64,000 nt of DNA from Nocardia otitidiscaviarum NBRC 14405 (GTDB lineage Bacteria > Actinomycetota > Actinomycetes > Mycobacteriales > Mycobacteriaceae), in contig NZ_BAGD01000068.1 in the NCBI RefSeq assembly GCF_000308635.1, positions 1 to 64,000 on the forward strand. The letters run 5' to 3'. Under the pieces are notes generated by a model that was given only the letters and a program-made list of their open reading frames with translations, ran no database searches and was not told the DNA's origin. The position numbers and the translations under genes were made by a program. Position 1 is the stretch's first letter; every line of letters starts with the position of its first letter. Below are positions 1 through 7,310 of this stretch, piece by piece.

Positions 1-267
1 CGCCTGTTCGGCGTGCGGGGTGGTCGGGGAGAGGAAACCGCTGCACGTCCGGGAATGGACATGCGGATGCGGTGCGGTCCACGACCGGGACTTGAATGCC
101 GCGAAGAATATTCTGGCCGCCGGACGGGCGGACAGTTCAACGCTTGTGGAGCTGGTGTCAGTCGCGGTTTCGGTCGAGCGACCGGCGGTGAAGCAGGAAC
201 CCGCCGGGAGCGCGGCCTAGCCGCAGCAGACCGGAATCTCCCACCTTCAGGCGGGAGAGGACGTCAA
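1..267 (+). mobile_element. Right end of an IS200/IS605-family element
   Basis: Eighteen bases after the TnpB stop codon is an imperfect palindrome at 238-257: arms CTCCCACC and GGCGGGAG around the loop TTCA, with one mismatch. Such subterminal hairpins mark the ends of IS200/IS605 elements, which have no terminal inverted repeats. The likely boundary is close to GTCAA at 263-267, because phosphoketolase-like coding sequence resumes by about 285. In this family the right end of tnpB transcripts also forms the reRNA, so 150-267 could encode its guide scaffold; that is inference. The left end is outside the window. Confidence 0.65.
2..220 (+). CDS. tnpB: TnpB-like transposon protein, C-terminal end (partial)
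   Basis: Only the last 72 codons lie in the window; the gene begins to the left of base 1. The visible end has the zinc-ribbon cysteines of IS200/IS605 and IS1341 TnpB proteins (CSAC, then CGC about 20 residues later) followed by [11 protein letters not shown], the conserved RuvC-like terminal motif with its catalytic aspartate. TnpB is an RNA-guided nuclease ancestral to Cas12 that helps retain the transposon. The reading frame ends in TAG at 218-220. Whether the element also carries a TnpA transposase cannot be seen. The call as the TnpB C-terminus is firm; activity cannot be judged from this fragment. Confidence 0.85.
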   Translation, partial: ACSACGVVGERKPLHVREWTCGCGAVHDRDLNAAKNILAAGRADSSTLVELVSVAVSVERPAVKQEPAGSAA

Positions 268-284
268 TCGCTGGCCCATGCCAC

Positions 285-1032
285 CGTTTCTTCTCGCCCG
301 ATGAGCACACCTCCAACGGGCTCGAAGCGATTCTCGAGGTGACCGCGCGACGCTGGCGCGGCAAGCGGTTGGACAGCGACGACGGGCTCGCGCCCGAAGG
401 CCGGGTCTTCGAGGTGTTGTCCGAACAGCTGTGCCAGGGCTGGCTGAAAGGTTATCTGCTCACCGGCAGGCACGGCGTCTTCTCCACCTACGAGGCCTTC
501 GCGCACATCGTCGACTCGATGGTGGTGCAGCACGCCAAGTGGCTGCACGCGGCGTCGGAGATCCCGTGGCGCGCGCCGATTCCCAGCCTCGACTACCTGA
601 TCACCTCACATGTGTGGCGGCAGGACCACAATGGCGCGACCCATCAGGACCCCGGCTTCATCGACCATGTGCTGAGCAAACGTCCCGAGGTGAGCCGGGT
701 GTATTTGCCGCCGGATGCCAACTGCTGCCGCGCGTGTTCGAGCGCTGCTTGCGCGGGCGTGGCACGGTGAATGTGGTGGTGGCCGGAAAGCATTCCGCCC
801 CAAAGTATCTGAGTGATCAAGCGGCCCGCGCGCATTGTGAGTGTGGCCTCGGCGCATGGAATTGGCCGCCATCGAACAGGTCCCTCGTCTGACCGACCGC
901 CGCGATCCCCTGCGGGACGTACTGCTCGGCAGACTCGCCCGCATCCGAGCCCACATCCACCGGGTGGGCGACGATCCCCCGGAGATTACCGACTGGTGCT
1001 GGCCGCGTACCACCGCGCCGCAGCCCGCGTGA
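285..1032 (+). pseudogene. Phosphoketolase remnant, C-terminal third, frameshifted
   Basis: Conceptual translation shows the C-terminal part of xylulose-5-phosphate/fructose-6-phosphate phosphoketolase, a thiamine-diphosphate enzyme of the pentose-phosphoketolase pathway. It includes [49 protein letters not shown] and VYLPPDANC. The first part reads in one frame to about 720, then [20 protein letters not shown] continues in another frame to about 820, and the terminal segment (LRDVLLGRLARIRAHI, DDPPEITDW) is in the third frame at about 868-1032. There are therefore at least two frame breaks, and sequence seems missing near 820-870. The N-terminal two thirds are absent; the transposon end at 267 abuts the remnant, so the gene was probably split by insertion and then decayed. 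The enzyme family is clear and the gene cannot be functional. Confidence 0.85.
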
Positions 1033-1062
1033 GAGCGTCCCGGCGCGGCGGCTGGACCGGGG

Positions 1063-1536
1063 TCAGTGCCGGTCTGGGGCGATGTACTCGATGCCGGTGA
1101 CGACCTCGGGGTGGATGCGCAGGATGTGGTGCGGACTGCCGGGCAGGCGTGGGCGCAGGGCCGCGCGGTAGCGGGCGAGGTCGGTGGGGTCCGTGACCGA
1201 TTCCGCGGTGCCGGTGATGATGACGCACCAGCCGCACTGGGTGTGCTGGTCGAGGGTGTCGGCCTCGTAGGCGACGACCTGCCGGTACGGCGGGACGGTT
1301 GTGGCGTCGGTGGTGGTGATGATCGCACCGTCGGCGATGATGTGGTCGACCGGGCGGATGGCCGGTAAGGCGTAGCGGGAGTACACGATTCGGCCGAAGC
1401 TGACCTCGGCGAGCAGCCGCAGGCAGGCGGCCTCCGACAGGGGGCGTGCGGTGAGTGGTTCGGCCTCCGCCGCGATGGGCGCGCCCTGTCGGCTGTCGGA
1501 CGATCGGTGGTTGGACGCGGCCTCGGGGCTGCTCAT
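1063..1536 (-). CDS. Pyridoxamine 5'-phosphate oxidase-like flavin protein
   Basis: 157-residue protein of the split-barrel PNPOx-like family that binds FMN or F420. The typical core starts at about residue 25 (LSEAACLRLLAEVSFGRIVYS), followed by the strand pair ALPAIRPVDHI and IITTTDATT and by WCVIITGTAESVTDP. Mycobacterial members act on heme, quinone-like or stress substrates, but nothing here fixes the substrate. ATG at 1536 is chosen because the longer open frame upstream loses similarity, and GGGAAGG lies about 15 bases before it. It follows the Acg-like gene on the same strand after 143 bases, so the two may belong to one stress-response group, as in DosR-type regulons of mycobacteria. 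No clear DosR box was found. Confidence 0.75.
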   Translation of the reverse strand: MSSPEAASNHRSSDSRQGAPIAAEAEPLTARPLSEAACLRLLAEVSFGRIVYSRYALPAIRPVDHIIADGAIITTTDATTVPPYRQVVAYEADTLDQHTQCGWCVIITGTAESVTDPTDLARYRAALRPRLPGSPHHILRIHPEVVTGIEYIAPDRH

Positions 1537-1679
1537 TGTCGGGCGATCCGCCTTCCCGCACCGGATGCTTGGTCCGTTTCGCTGACGGCGGAGTTCCCCC
1601 TGGGAGCTGCGGCAAACCCGTCCGCCGCCACGATCGCGAGGCCGCTCCGAAACACGACCGACCGGTCGGCCATGTGGCC

Positions 1680-2675
1680 TCAGTCGCGCACGGTGGTGAA
1701 GAAGTCCGCCAGCGGTCGGCGTGGGGAGGGCGCCACCTCCGGTTCGCCCTCGGGCGCGGTGCCGATGCGGATCACCAGCTGCGGCTGTCCCGGCCGCGGG
1801 CTCAGCCCGCTCAACAGGGAACGGCCGGACGGCAATTCGGTGAGATGGGTGAGCGGGCAGGTCCCCAGTCCGGCGGCGGCGCATTCCAACAGCACCGCCG
1901 ACAGCGCCTCCCCGGTGCGCAGCCAGTGCTCCAGCGTATCGCCGGGGGAGCTGAGCACCACCAGGCGGGCGCGGTCCTCGAACTCGGCGCGGCGCAGCCC
2001 CGGGGATCCGGCGGGAAAGGCCCGCCCGACGCGCACCCGCCCCGCCTCCGCCTGCGACAGCAGCGCCGCCGGCGGAATGCCGTCCGGACCGGAATGTCCT
2101 GCCCACCAGTTCAATTCCGATGCGTACCCGATATCGTGGCGGCGCAGCGCGGCCGCCTGTTCCGAGGCCGCCGCCAGCCGGTCCCGCATCGCCTCGCCGA
2201 TCTCGTCGAGTTCGAGATAGTGAGGAGAGACCAGCATGCGCAGCCGCGGCAGCACCACATCCCAGCCGCGCGGGGCCGCCATCGGCAGCCGGTCGGTCCG
2301 CCGCCGGTCGATGACCAGAGCACGGGCGCGCAGTCCGGCGGGCGGGTCCGCCCACGGCCGGAATCGGATCTCCGCCAGATGATCCGGGCGCTCGAGGGCG
2401 GGTAGCCGCACGGTATCGGTGTGCCAGCCGTACGCGCCGAAGACGGTACGCACATGGTGCAGCATGGCCCCGCAGCTGATCACCAACTGCCGTCCGCGCG
2501 GATCAGCCCAGTGCAGCAGCCGATCCGAATCGCTGTACAGGTGCAGCCGCGTGCCGTCGAACACCCAGCGCCACGGTTGCGTGTTGTGCACCGAGGGCGC
2601 GCGGGAAGCCAGTCGCATCGCCTCGATGATCGTCCGGTGATCCGGCAGTACGGGAGGAAGCTCCATAGCGGTCAT
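1680..2675 (-). CDS. Acg-family FMN-binding nitroreductase-like protein
   Basis: 331-residue protein of the Acg (Rv2032-like) branch of nitroreductases, which bind FMN but form a closed, lidded dimer and are thought to store FMN under dormancy or nitrosative stress. Visible signatures are RAPSVHNTQPWRWVF at about residues 22-36 and the internally repeated nitroreductase-like half from about residue 200 (GEALSAVLLECAAAGLGTCP). The start ATG at 2675 overlaps the TGA of the upstream SRPBCC gene (ATGA), which implies translational coupling and favours it over the ATG nine bases downstream. Role in redox or hypoxia adaptation is inferred from the family only. Confidence 0.8.
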   Translation of the reverse strand: MTAMELPPVLPDHRTIIEAMRLASRAPSVHNTQPWRWVFDGTRLHLYSDSDRLLHWADPRGRQLVISCGAMLHHVRTVFGAYGWHTDTVRLPALERPDHLAEIRFRPWADPPAGLRARALVIDRRRTDRLPMAAPRGWDVVLPRLRMLVSPHYLELDEIGEAMRDRLAAASEQAAALRRHDIGYASELNWWAGHSGPDGIPPAALLSQAEAGRVRVGRAFPAGSPGLRRAEFEDRARLVVLSSPGDTLEHWLRTGEALSAVLLECAAAGLGTCPLTHLTELPSGRSLLSGLSPRPGQPQLVIRIGTAPEGEPEVAPSPRRPLADFFTTVRD

Positions 2676-3379
2676 ACATCGAGTGTTCGCTCCGCGTCCG
2701 CCACCGCATACCGCCTTTGCGCACCGTCGACAGAGCCGTTGGTCCCTTCCGCGGTGGCCAGCCGTTCGGCGCGCTCCTTGATTCCCAGGAGCATCTTCCG
2801 CTCCATGACCAGACTGCCCGGCTCCATGACCAGCCGATACGCGAACCGTCCGAGCGCGGTGGACCCCGGACGCGAGATGCGATTGCGACTGACCAGCCGG
2901 GTGCCCGCGCCGTCGGGGACGAGGGCGAAGGCCCACACCCACGATCGATCCTTCGAGGCGAAGACCAGGGTCCGCTCGATATCGACCACCTCCACACGCA
3001 TTCGCGGCCCCGACAGGCCCAGGGCGATCACCTCGCCGACGGAGATCTCCTGGAACTCCGGCAGAATCCGGTCCGCGCTGTGCATATCCAGCCCGAGCAG
3101 GTTCTCGATCCAGTCGTAGGTGTACGCACCGCCCCGGCCGGGACCCATCTGCACCAGCCAGGGCCAGACCGCCGCCGGTGGCGCGGCGATCCGAATCGCC
3201 CTCGTGGCCACCACATCCGCCCGCGAGGCCAAGTCGTCGCCCGGCAGGGCGCGTTCCACCTCCGCGGCGGTGGCTCCCCAGTGCAGCACCGCGTCGCGCA
3301 CCATGGGTATCCGCGACCCGGCCGCCAGCGCGGCCGCGGCCGTCGCCGCGGCGATGCCCGCCGCCGTCATAGCCCTCAT
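2672..3379 (-). CDS. SRPBCC-family lipid/ligand-binding protein
   Basis: 235-residue protein. Residues 1-20 form an alanine-rich hydrophobic segment that could be a signal or anchor. The Bet v1/START-like (SRPBCC) fold follows from about residue 55 (IRIAAPPAAVWPWLVQMG), with the helix-grip C-terminal helix near 190-220. Proteins of this type in actinobacteria bind hydrophobic ligands such as polyketide intermediates or lipids; the ligand is unknown. It is the first gene of a coupled pair, overlapping the Acg-like gene by four bases, so a shared stress role is plausible. Start ATG at 3379; a second in-frame ATG nine bases in is possible. Confidence 0.7.
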   Translation of the reverse strand: MRAMTAAGIAAATAAAALAAGSRIPMVRDAVLHWGATAAEVERALPGDDLASRADVVATRAIRIAAPPAAVWPWLVQMGPGRGGAYTYDWIENLLGLDMHSADRILPEFQEISVGEVIALGLSGPRMRVEVVDIERTLVFASKDRSWVWAFALVPDGAGTRLVSRNRISRPGSTALGRFAYRLVMEPGSLVMERKMLLGIKERAERLATAEGTNGSVDGAQRRYAVADAERTLDV

Positions 3380-3484
3380 GATCCTTCTCCTCCCATCGGT
3401 CCCCCCGATCGTCCGGCTCCGGGCATCCCCGAACCAGAGTCGAACGGACCCCCGTGGCAGGCCGTTGGTATCCGGGCGGTGGTA

Positions 3485-4354
3485 TCAGGGCAGGCCGAAC
3501 AGGCGGGCGGCGTTGTCGTGACAGACCGCCCGCAGCCAGTCGTCACCGAGGTTCAGACGGTCGAGGGCGTGCAGCGCGTGAGCGTAGGGGTAGGGAATAT
3601 TGGGAAAGTCGCTGCCGAACAGAATGCGGTGCGAGACGTCGCGCAGGCGGGGGAGGGCGTCGGCGGGAAAGGGGCTGTCGGCCTCGAAGAAGTCGGTGAA
3701 GTTCATGGTGGTGTCCAGCAGGACGTTGTCGTACCGCTGTGCCAGGTCCAGGAATTCGACGTATTCGGGGGAGCCCATGTGCGCGATGATCAGAGTCAGG
3801 CGGGGAAACCGGCGCAGCAGTTCGGCCATGGGCTCGGGGCCGGTGAAAGCGCCCGGGGCGGGACTGGATCCGCAGTGCACGAGCACCGGGACGGCGGCAT
3901 CCTGGAGCAGCCCCCAGACCGGGGTGAGCAGCGGATCACAGGGATGGAAGTCGCCGACCTGGAGGTGGATCTTGAAGATGCGGGCTCCGGCGTCGACGGC
4001 GGTCTCGACATAGCTGTCCACGCCATGTTCGGGGTAGAAGGTGGCGGTGTGCAGGCAGTCGGGGGTGCGGGCGGCGAAGTCGGCGGTCCATTCGTTGAGC
4101 CAGGCCGCCATATCGGGACGGTGCGCGTAGACCAGCGAGGTGAAGGCGCGAACACCGAATCCACGCAGGGTCTTCAGCCGCACCTGCTCCTCGTCCCGGT
4201 AGACGATCGGCCATTCGCGGCGAGTGAGCGGCCCCGCCGAGTCGAAGTAGGCCCACACCTTGCGCATGACCTGATCGGGCATGAAATGGGTGTGGATGTC
4301 GACGAGATGCGAAAGACCCAGGCGGGCGCGGAGTTCGGTGGGGTAGTCGGTCAC
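3485..4354 (-). CDS. Amidohydrolase-family metal-dependent hydrolase
   Basis: 289-residue protein of the amidohydrolase 2 family (PF04909; ACMSD-like TIM barrel). Metal-ligand motifs are DIHTHF near residue 18, VLVHCGSSP near 150, LIIAHMGS near 190 and LFGSDFPN near 250, in the expected order. Family members decarboxylate or hydrolyse cyclic or aromatic acids; the substrate is unknown. Start GTG at 4354 overlaps the TGA of the upstream nucleoside hydrolase (GTGA), giving a two-gene coupled unit. The pairing may serve nucleoside-base or heterocycle breakdown, which is inference. Confidence 0.78.
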   Translation of the reverse strand: MTDYPTELRARLGLSHLVDIHTHFMPDQVMRKVWAYFDSAGPLTRREWPIVYRDEEQVRLKTLRGFGVRAFTSLVYAHRPDMAAWLNEWTADFAARTPDCLHTATFYPEHGVDSYVETAVDAGARIFKIHLQVGDFHPCDPLLTPVWGLLQDAAVPVLVHCGSSPAPGAFTGPEPMAELLRRFPRLTLIIAHMGSPEYVEFLDLAQRYDNVLLDTTMNFTDFFEADSPFPADALPRLRDVSHRILFGSDFPNIPYPYAHALHALDRLNLGDDWLRAVCHDNAARLFGLP

Positions 4355-5403
4355 CGGTTCTCCTGTCCGGTCGGCGGATAGAGCGTGCGGGCGTGATCGC
4401 CGACGCGGGTGACCAGCCGGTCGAAGAACAGTTCGGGATCGGTGCCGACCACGATGTCGGCATTGGGTTCCCGGCCCCACATGCCCGCCCAGTCGGCGAC
4501 CGTCGTGGCACGGGTGAGAGTGCCGACCAGTTCGACATCCACGGTGGCGGGCCGGGTCACGGCCAGCTGTGGGTCCAACGCCACCGCCGCCGCGAACGGA
4601 TCGTGCATATGCGCCAGGTACCCCTGGTCGTGCATGCGGTGGAAGTCGAAGTAGAACCGCACCGCGTCGGTGAAGTACCGGATGATCGGGTTGCTCGCCG
4701 CCGACCGGGCGTGCGGGGGGTCGCTCTCGGTCACCGTCTCCACCGGTGTGCTGCCCGCCCGCTCCGCCAGCAGCACCAGGTGTTTGGGCCGCATCTCGAT
4801 GGTCTCGGTGATGTCGAGCGCGCACACCAGCGGCCGCCGATCCGCCGGTGCCGCGGCGAACGCGTCGAACACCTCCTTGGCGGCTTCCGGGTCGACGTGC
4901 ACATTCCATTCGTTGGTGGGCGTGGTGTTGCCGGGATGGTTGAACGCGCCGCCCATGATCACCAACCGGCGCAGCAGGCGGGGCAGCTCCGGCTCCAGCC
5001 GCAGGGCGAGCGCGAGATTGGTGAGTGGCCCCGTGCACAGCCCGACGATCTCCCCGGGATGCTCGCGTACCAACTCCACCCACATGCGCGCCGCCGAGCG
5101 CGGCGACAACTCCCGCGCGGACACCGGCAGTTCGGCGTAGCCGACGCCGTGCGGGCCGTGGGTGTCCTCGGTGGTGCGCAGGGGAATCGCCAGCGGTTCC
5201 GCCGCACCCAGCGCCACCTCGATCTCCGGCGCCCGGCACAGCTCGAGCCAAGCCAGGTTGTTGGCCGCCACCTGCTCGACACCCACATTGCCCGCGGTGG
5301 CGGCGATCCCGACGATCTCCGCCTCGGGCGAGGCGAGCAGATAGAGCAGGGCCAGCGAGTCGTCGATACCGGTATCGACGTCCATGATGATCTTCTGCCG
5401 CAC
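4351..5403 (-). CDS. Inosine-uridine preferring nucleoside hydrolase family
   Basis: 350-residue protein of the IU-nucleoside hydrolase family, which cleaves the N-glycosidic bond of ribonucleosides to a free base and ribose. The Ca2+-binding N-terminal motif DVDTGIDD is at residues 8-15, and the second active-site region is GGAFNHPGNTTPTNEWNVH at about 150-168 with the conserved asparagine and glutamate. The C-terminal aspartate region with the catalytic histidine is less clear. Length is slightly above the usual 310-330 residues. It is upstream of and coupled to the amidohydrolase gene. Base preference cannot be told from sequence. Confidence 0.82.
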   Translation of the reverse strand: MRQKIIMDVDTGIDDSLALLYLLASPEAEIVGIAATAGNVGVEQVAANNLAWLELCRAPEIEVALGAAEPLAIPLRTTEDTHGPHGVGYAELPVSARELSPRSAARMWVELVREHPGEIVGLCTGPLTNLALALRLEPELPRLLRRLVIMGGAFNHPGNTTPTNEWNVHVDPEAAKEVFDAFAAAPADRRPLVCALDITETIEMRPKHLVLLAERAGSTPVETVTESDPPHARSAASNPIIRYFTDAVRFYFDFHRMHDQGYLAHMHDPFAAAVALDPQLAVTRPATVDVELVGTLTRATTVADWAGMWGREPNADIVVGTDPELFFDRLVTRVGDHARTLYPPTGQENR

Positions 5404-5422
5404 CGTTCGAGCCTAACGCCGC

Positions 5423-6631
5423 TCAGTACGAGGGCAGCGGGTAGTCCTCGGTGCCGTTCAGCACGCGCGTCATGACGGGTCGCATGATCCGGGTGGTCAT
5501 GAGTTTGCCGACCGTCTGCGCCGCCTTCAATCCGATCTCGCTGCGGGGCAGCATCATGGCGATGCCGCCGCCCGGCAGCTGCTTGGCCCTGTCGAGGAAC
5601 GGTGTCACGGCCGCGTCGTAGCGGGCCAGCGCGGCGATCGGGTCGGCGGGCGTGCGCGCGATCTCCCCGGCCAGGATGTAGGCCCCGACCAGCGCCATGG
5701 CCGTCCCCATCCCGGTGAGGGGCGATCCGCAGAATCCGGCGTCACCCAGCAGCGCGACTCGTCCGGCCGACAGGTTCGGCATATCCACGCGGGCGAGTTC
5801 GTCGAAGTAGAAGTCCGAGGCGTCGGCCATATCCGCCAGGACGGTCGGTGCGAGCCAGCCCGCCCCGGACAGCATGTCGCGAATGAGTCGCTGCTGGGCG
5901 GCCGTATCCCGGCGCAGCGCGGGATCGGCGTCGGTACGCAGCGTGATGATGGCCTTGCAGGTCGAGGGATCGGCGTCGGGGCGCAGTCCCACCGACGCCT
6001 TCGGCACCGCGTGCATGCTCATCCACCCCGGCTCGATACCCGATGGTGTGGGCAGGGTGAAGAACGACATGTAGCCGCCCAGGTAGGTGCTGTACCGGTG
6101 CGCGGGACCGAAGGCGATCCGCCGGGTGGCCGAATGTACGCCGTCGGCGCCGACCACCACGTCGAAGCGGGCGGTGGCACCGGACGCGAAGGTGACCGCG
6201 ACACCGGTGTCGTCCTGGTCCAACCGCTCGACCCGGTCGCCGTAGCGGTAGTCGAGTTCCCCTCCGGTGGAGTCGATCTCGGCCAGCAGTACGTGGTTCA
6301 GGTCACCGCGTGTGATCTCGATATCGGCCACCGGTCCGTTCCCGTCGAACATGGCGGCGGGCATTCGATACACCTCGTCGCCGCGGCGGTCGACCAGCAG
6401 CATGCCCTCCTCGTGTAGCCGATGCTCGCGCACACCCGGCATCAGGCCCATGCGCTCGGCCACCTCGCGGCTCGGGCCGCGCAGGTCCACGGCCTGCCCG
6501 CCGGGCCGGGGAGCGGTGGCCCGTTCGACCACCGTGGTGGGGATTCCCGCGCGCAGCAGTTGCAGCGCAACGGCATTCCCGGCGATACCGCCGCCGCAGA
6601 CGAGGACGCGCGGGCTCGGGGTGCTGTTCAT
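5423..6631 (-). CDS. FAD-dependent class A monooxygenase
   Basis: 402-residue flavoprotein of the PHBH/TetX-like monooxygenase family. The dinucleotide motif is at residues 10-22 (VCGGGIAGNAVAL), the DG motif is GADGVHSATR near 160, and the GD motif LLGDAGFCGSPLTGMG is near 290. Such enzymes hydroxylate aromatic compounds, antibiotics or polyketides using NAD(P)H and O2. ATG at 6631 is preferred over an upstream codon because the latter lies inside the operator region. It is divergently arranged with a TetR gene across about 100 bases that hold strong palindromes, so it is very probably the target of that TetR, perhaps for self-resistance or detoxification. Confidence 0.85.
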   Translation of the reverse strand: MNSTPSPRVLVCGGGIAGNAVALQLLRAGIPTTVVERATAPRPGGQAVDLRGPSREVAERMGLMPGVREHRLHEEGMLLVDRRGDEVYRMPAAMFDGNGPVADIEITRGDLNHVLLAEIDSTGGELDYRYGDRVERLDQDDTGVAVTFASGATARFDVVVGADGVHSATRRIAFGPAHRYSTYLGGYMSFFTLPTPSGIEPGWMSMHAVPKASVGLRPDADPSTCKAIITLRTDADPALRRDTAAQQRLIRDMLSGAGWLAPTVLADMADASDFYFDELARVDMPNLSAGRVALLGDAGFCGSPLTGMGTAMALVGAYILAGEIARTPADPIAALARYDAAVTPFLDRAKQLPGGGIAMMLPRSEIGLKAAQTVGKLMTTRIMRPVMTRVLNGTEDYPLPSY

Positions 6632-6660
6632 GGGTGACTCCAAGCTGAAGAACGAATGTC

Positions 6661-6716
6661 TTAGACAGATGTCTAACACCTGTGTTGCACGTCTGTCTAG
6701 AACAAACGTCTAAGAC
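6661..6716. promoter_or_regulatory. TetR-type operator cluster between monooxygenase and tetR
   Basis: A near-perfect dyad TTAGAC-AGAT-GTCTAA lies at 6661-6676. A related second element at about 6690-6716 contains TGTCTAGAACA and ACGTCTAAGAC, repeating the GTCTA half-site. The AT-richness contrasts with flanking DNA. Position between divergent monooxygenase and TetR genes points to two operators that control both promoters. Confidence 0.7.
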
Positions 6717-6733
6717 GCTGCTAGGGTGGTGTG

Positions 6734-7306
6734 ATGGGAAACCGCGAAGACCTCTTGAACGGGGCCAAGCAGGCCATCCTGGAACGCGGACTCGCCAAGG
6801 TCACCGCCCGCGATATCGCCGCCGCCGCCGGGGTGAGCCTCGCGGCGATCGGCTACCACTTCGGTTCCAAGGATCAGCTGGTCACCGAGGCGCTGCTGAC
6901 GGCCATGGGGGGCGGGGTCGGTGACGATTTCGAACAGGCGATTCGGGAGGCGGGGGAGGGGCGCACGGTGGGTGCGGCGCTGGAGTCCGCTTGGGCGGCC
7001 CTGGTGGAGGTGGCGCGGCGCAACCAGGAGATCATGCTGCTGAGCCTCGAGAACAGCGTGCGCGTCGCCCGTGACCCCGAACAGCGGCGACTTATGTCCG
7101 AGGCCGTGGAGAACGGCTGTCTCGATCTCGCCGAAACGCTGCGCGAACTGCATCCCGACCTGTCCGAAGCCGATGCGCGCGCGGTCGCCCGATTCTATTT
7201 CGTCCAGTTCCAGGGCCTGGCGCTGTTGTCGCTGATCGCTCCGACCGCCGCCGCCTGCGACAGCGGCGAACTCGCCCGCGCCGTGGCCGTTCTGGCACGG
7301 AGCTAG
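6734..7306 (+). CDS. TetR-family transcriptional regulator
   Basis: 190-residue TetR regulator. The N-terminal helix-turn-helix is clear (VTARDIAAAAGVSLAAIGYH at about 22-41, then FGSKDQLVTEAL), and the C-terminal ligand domain is all-helical. ATG at 6734 is preferred to the GTG three bases earlier because AGGGTGG at 6723-6729 would sit almost on the GTG. Local repressor of the divergent flavin monooxygenase and possibly of the MFS pump that converges from downstream; the palindromes at 6661-6716 are the likely sites. The ligand is unknown. Confidence 0.85.
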   Translation: MGNREDLLNGAKQAILERGLAKVTARDIAAAAGVSLAAIGYHFGSKDQLVTEALLTAMGGGVGDDFEQAIREAGEGRTVGAALESAWAALVEVARRNQEIMLLSLENSVRVARDPEQRRLMSEAVENGCLDLAETLRELHPDLSEADARAVARFYFVQFQGLALLSLIAPTAAACDSGELARAVAVLARS

Positions 7307-7310
7307 CGCT

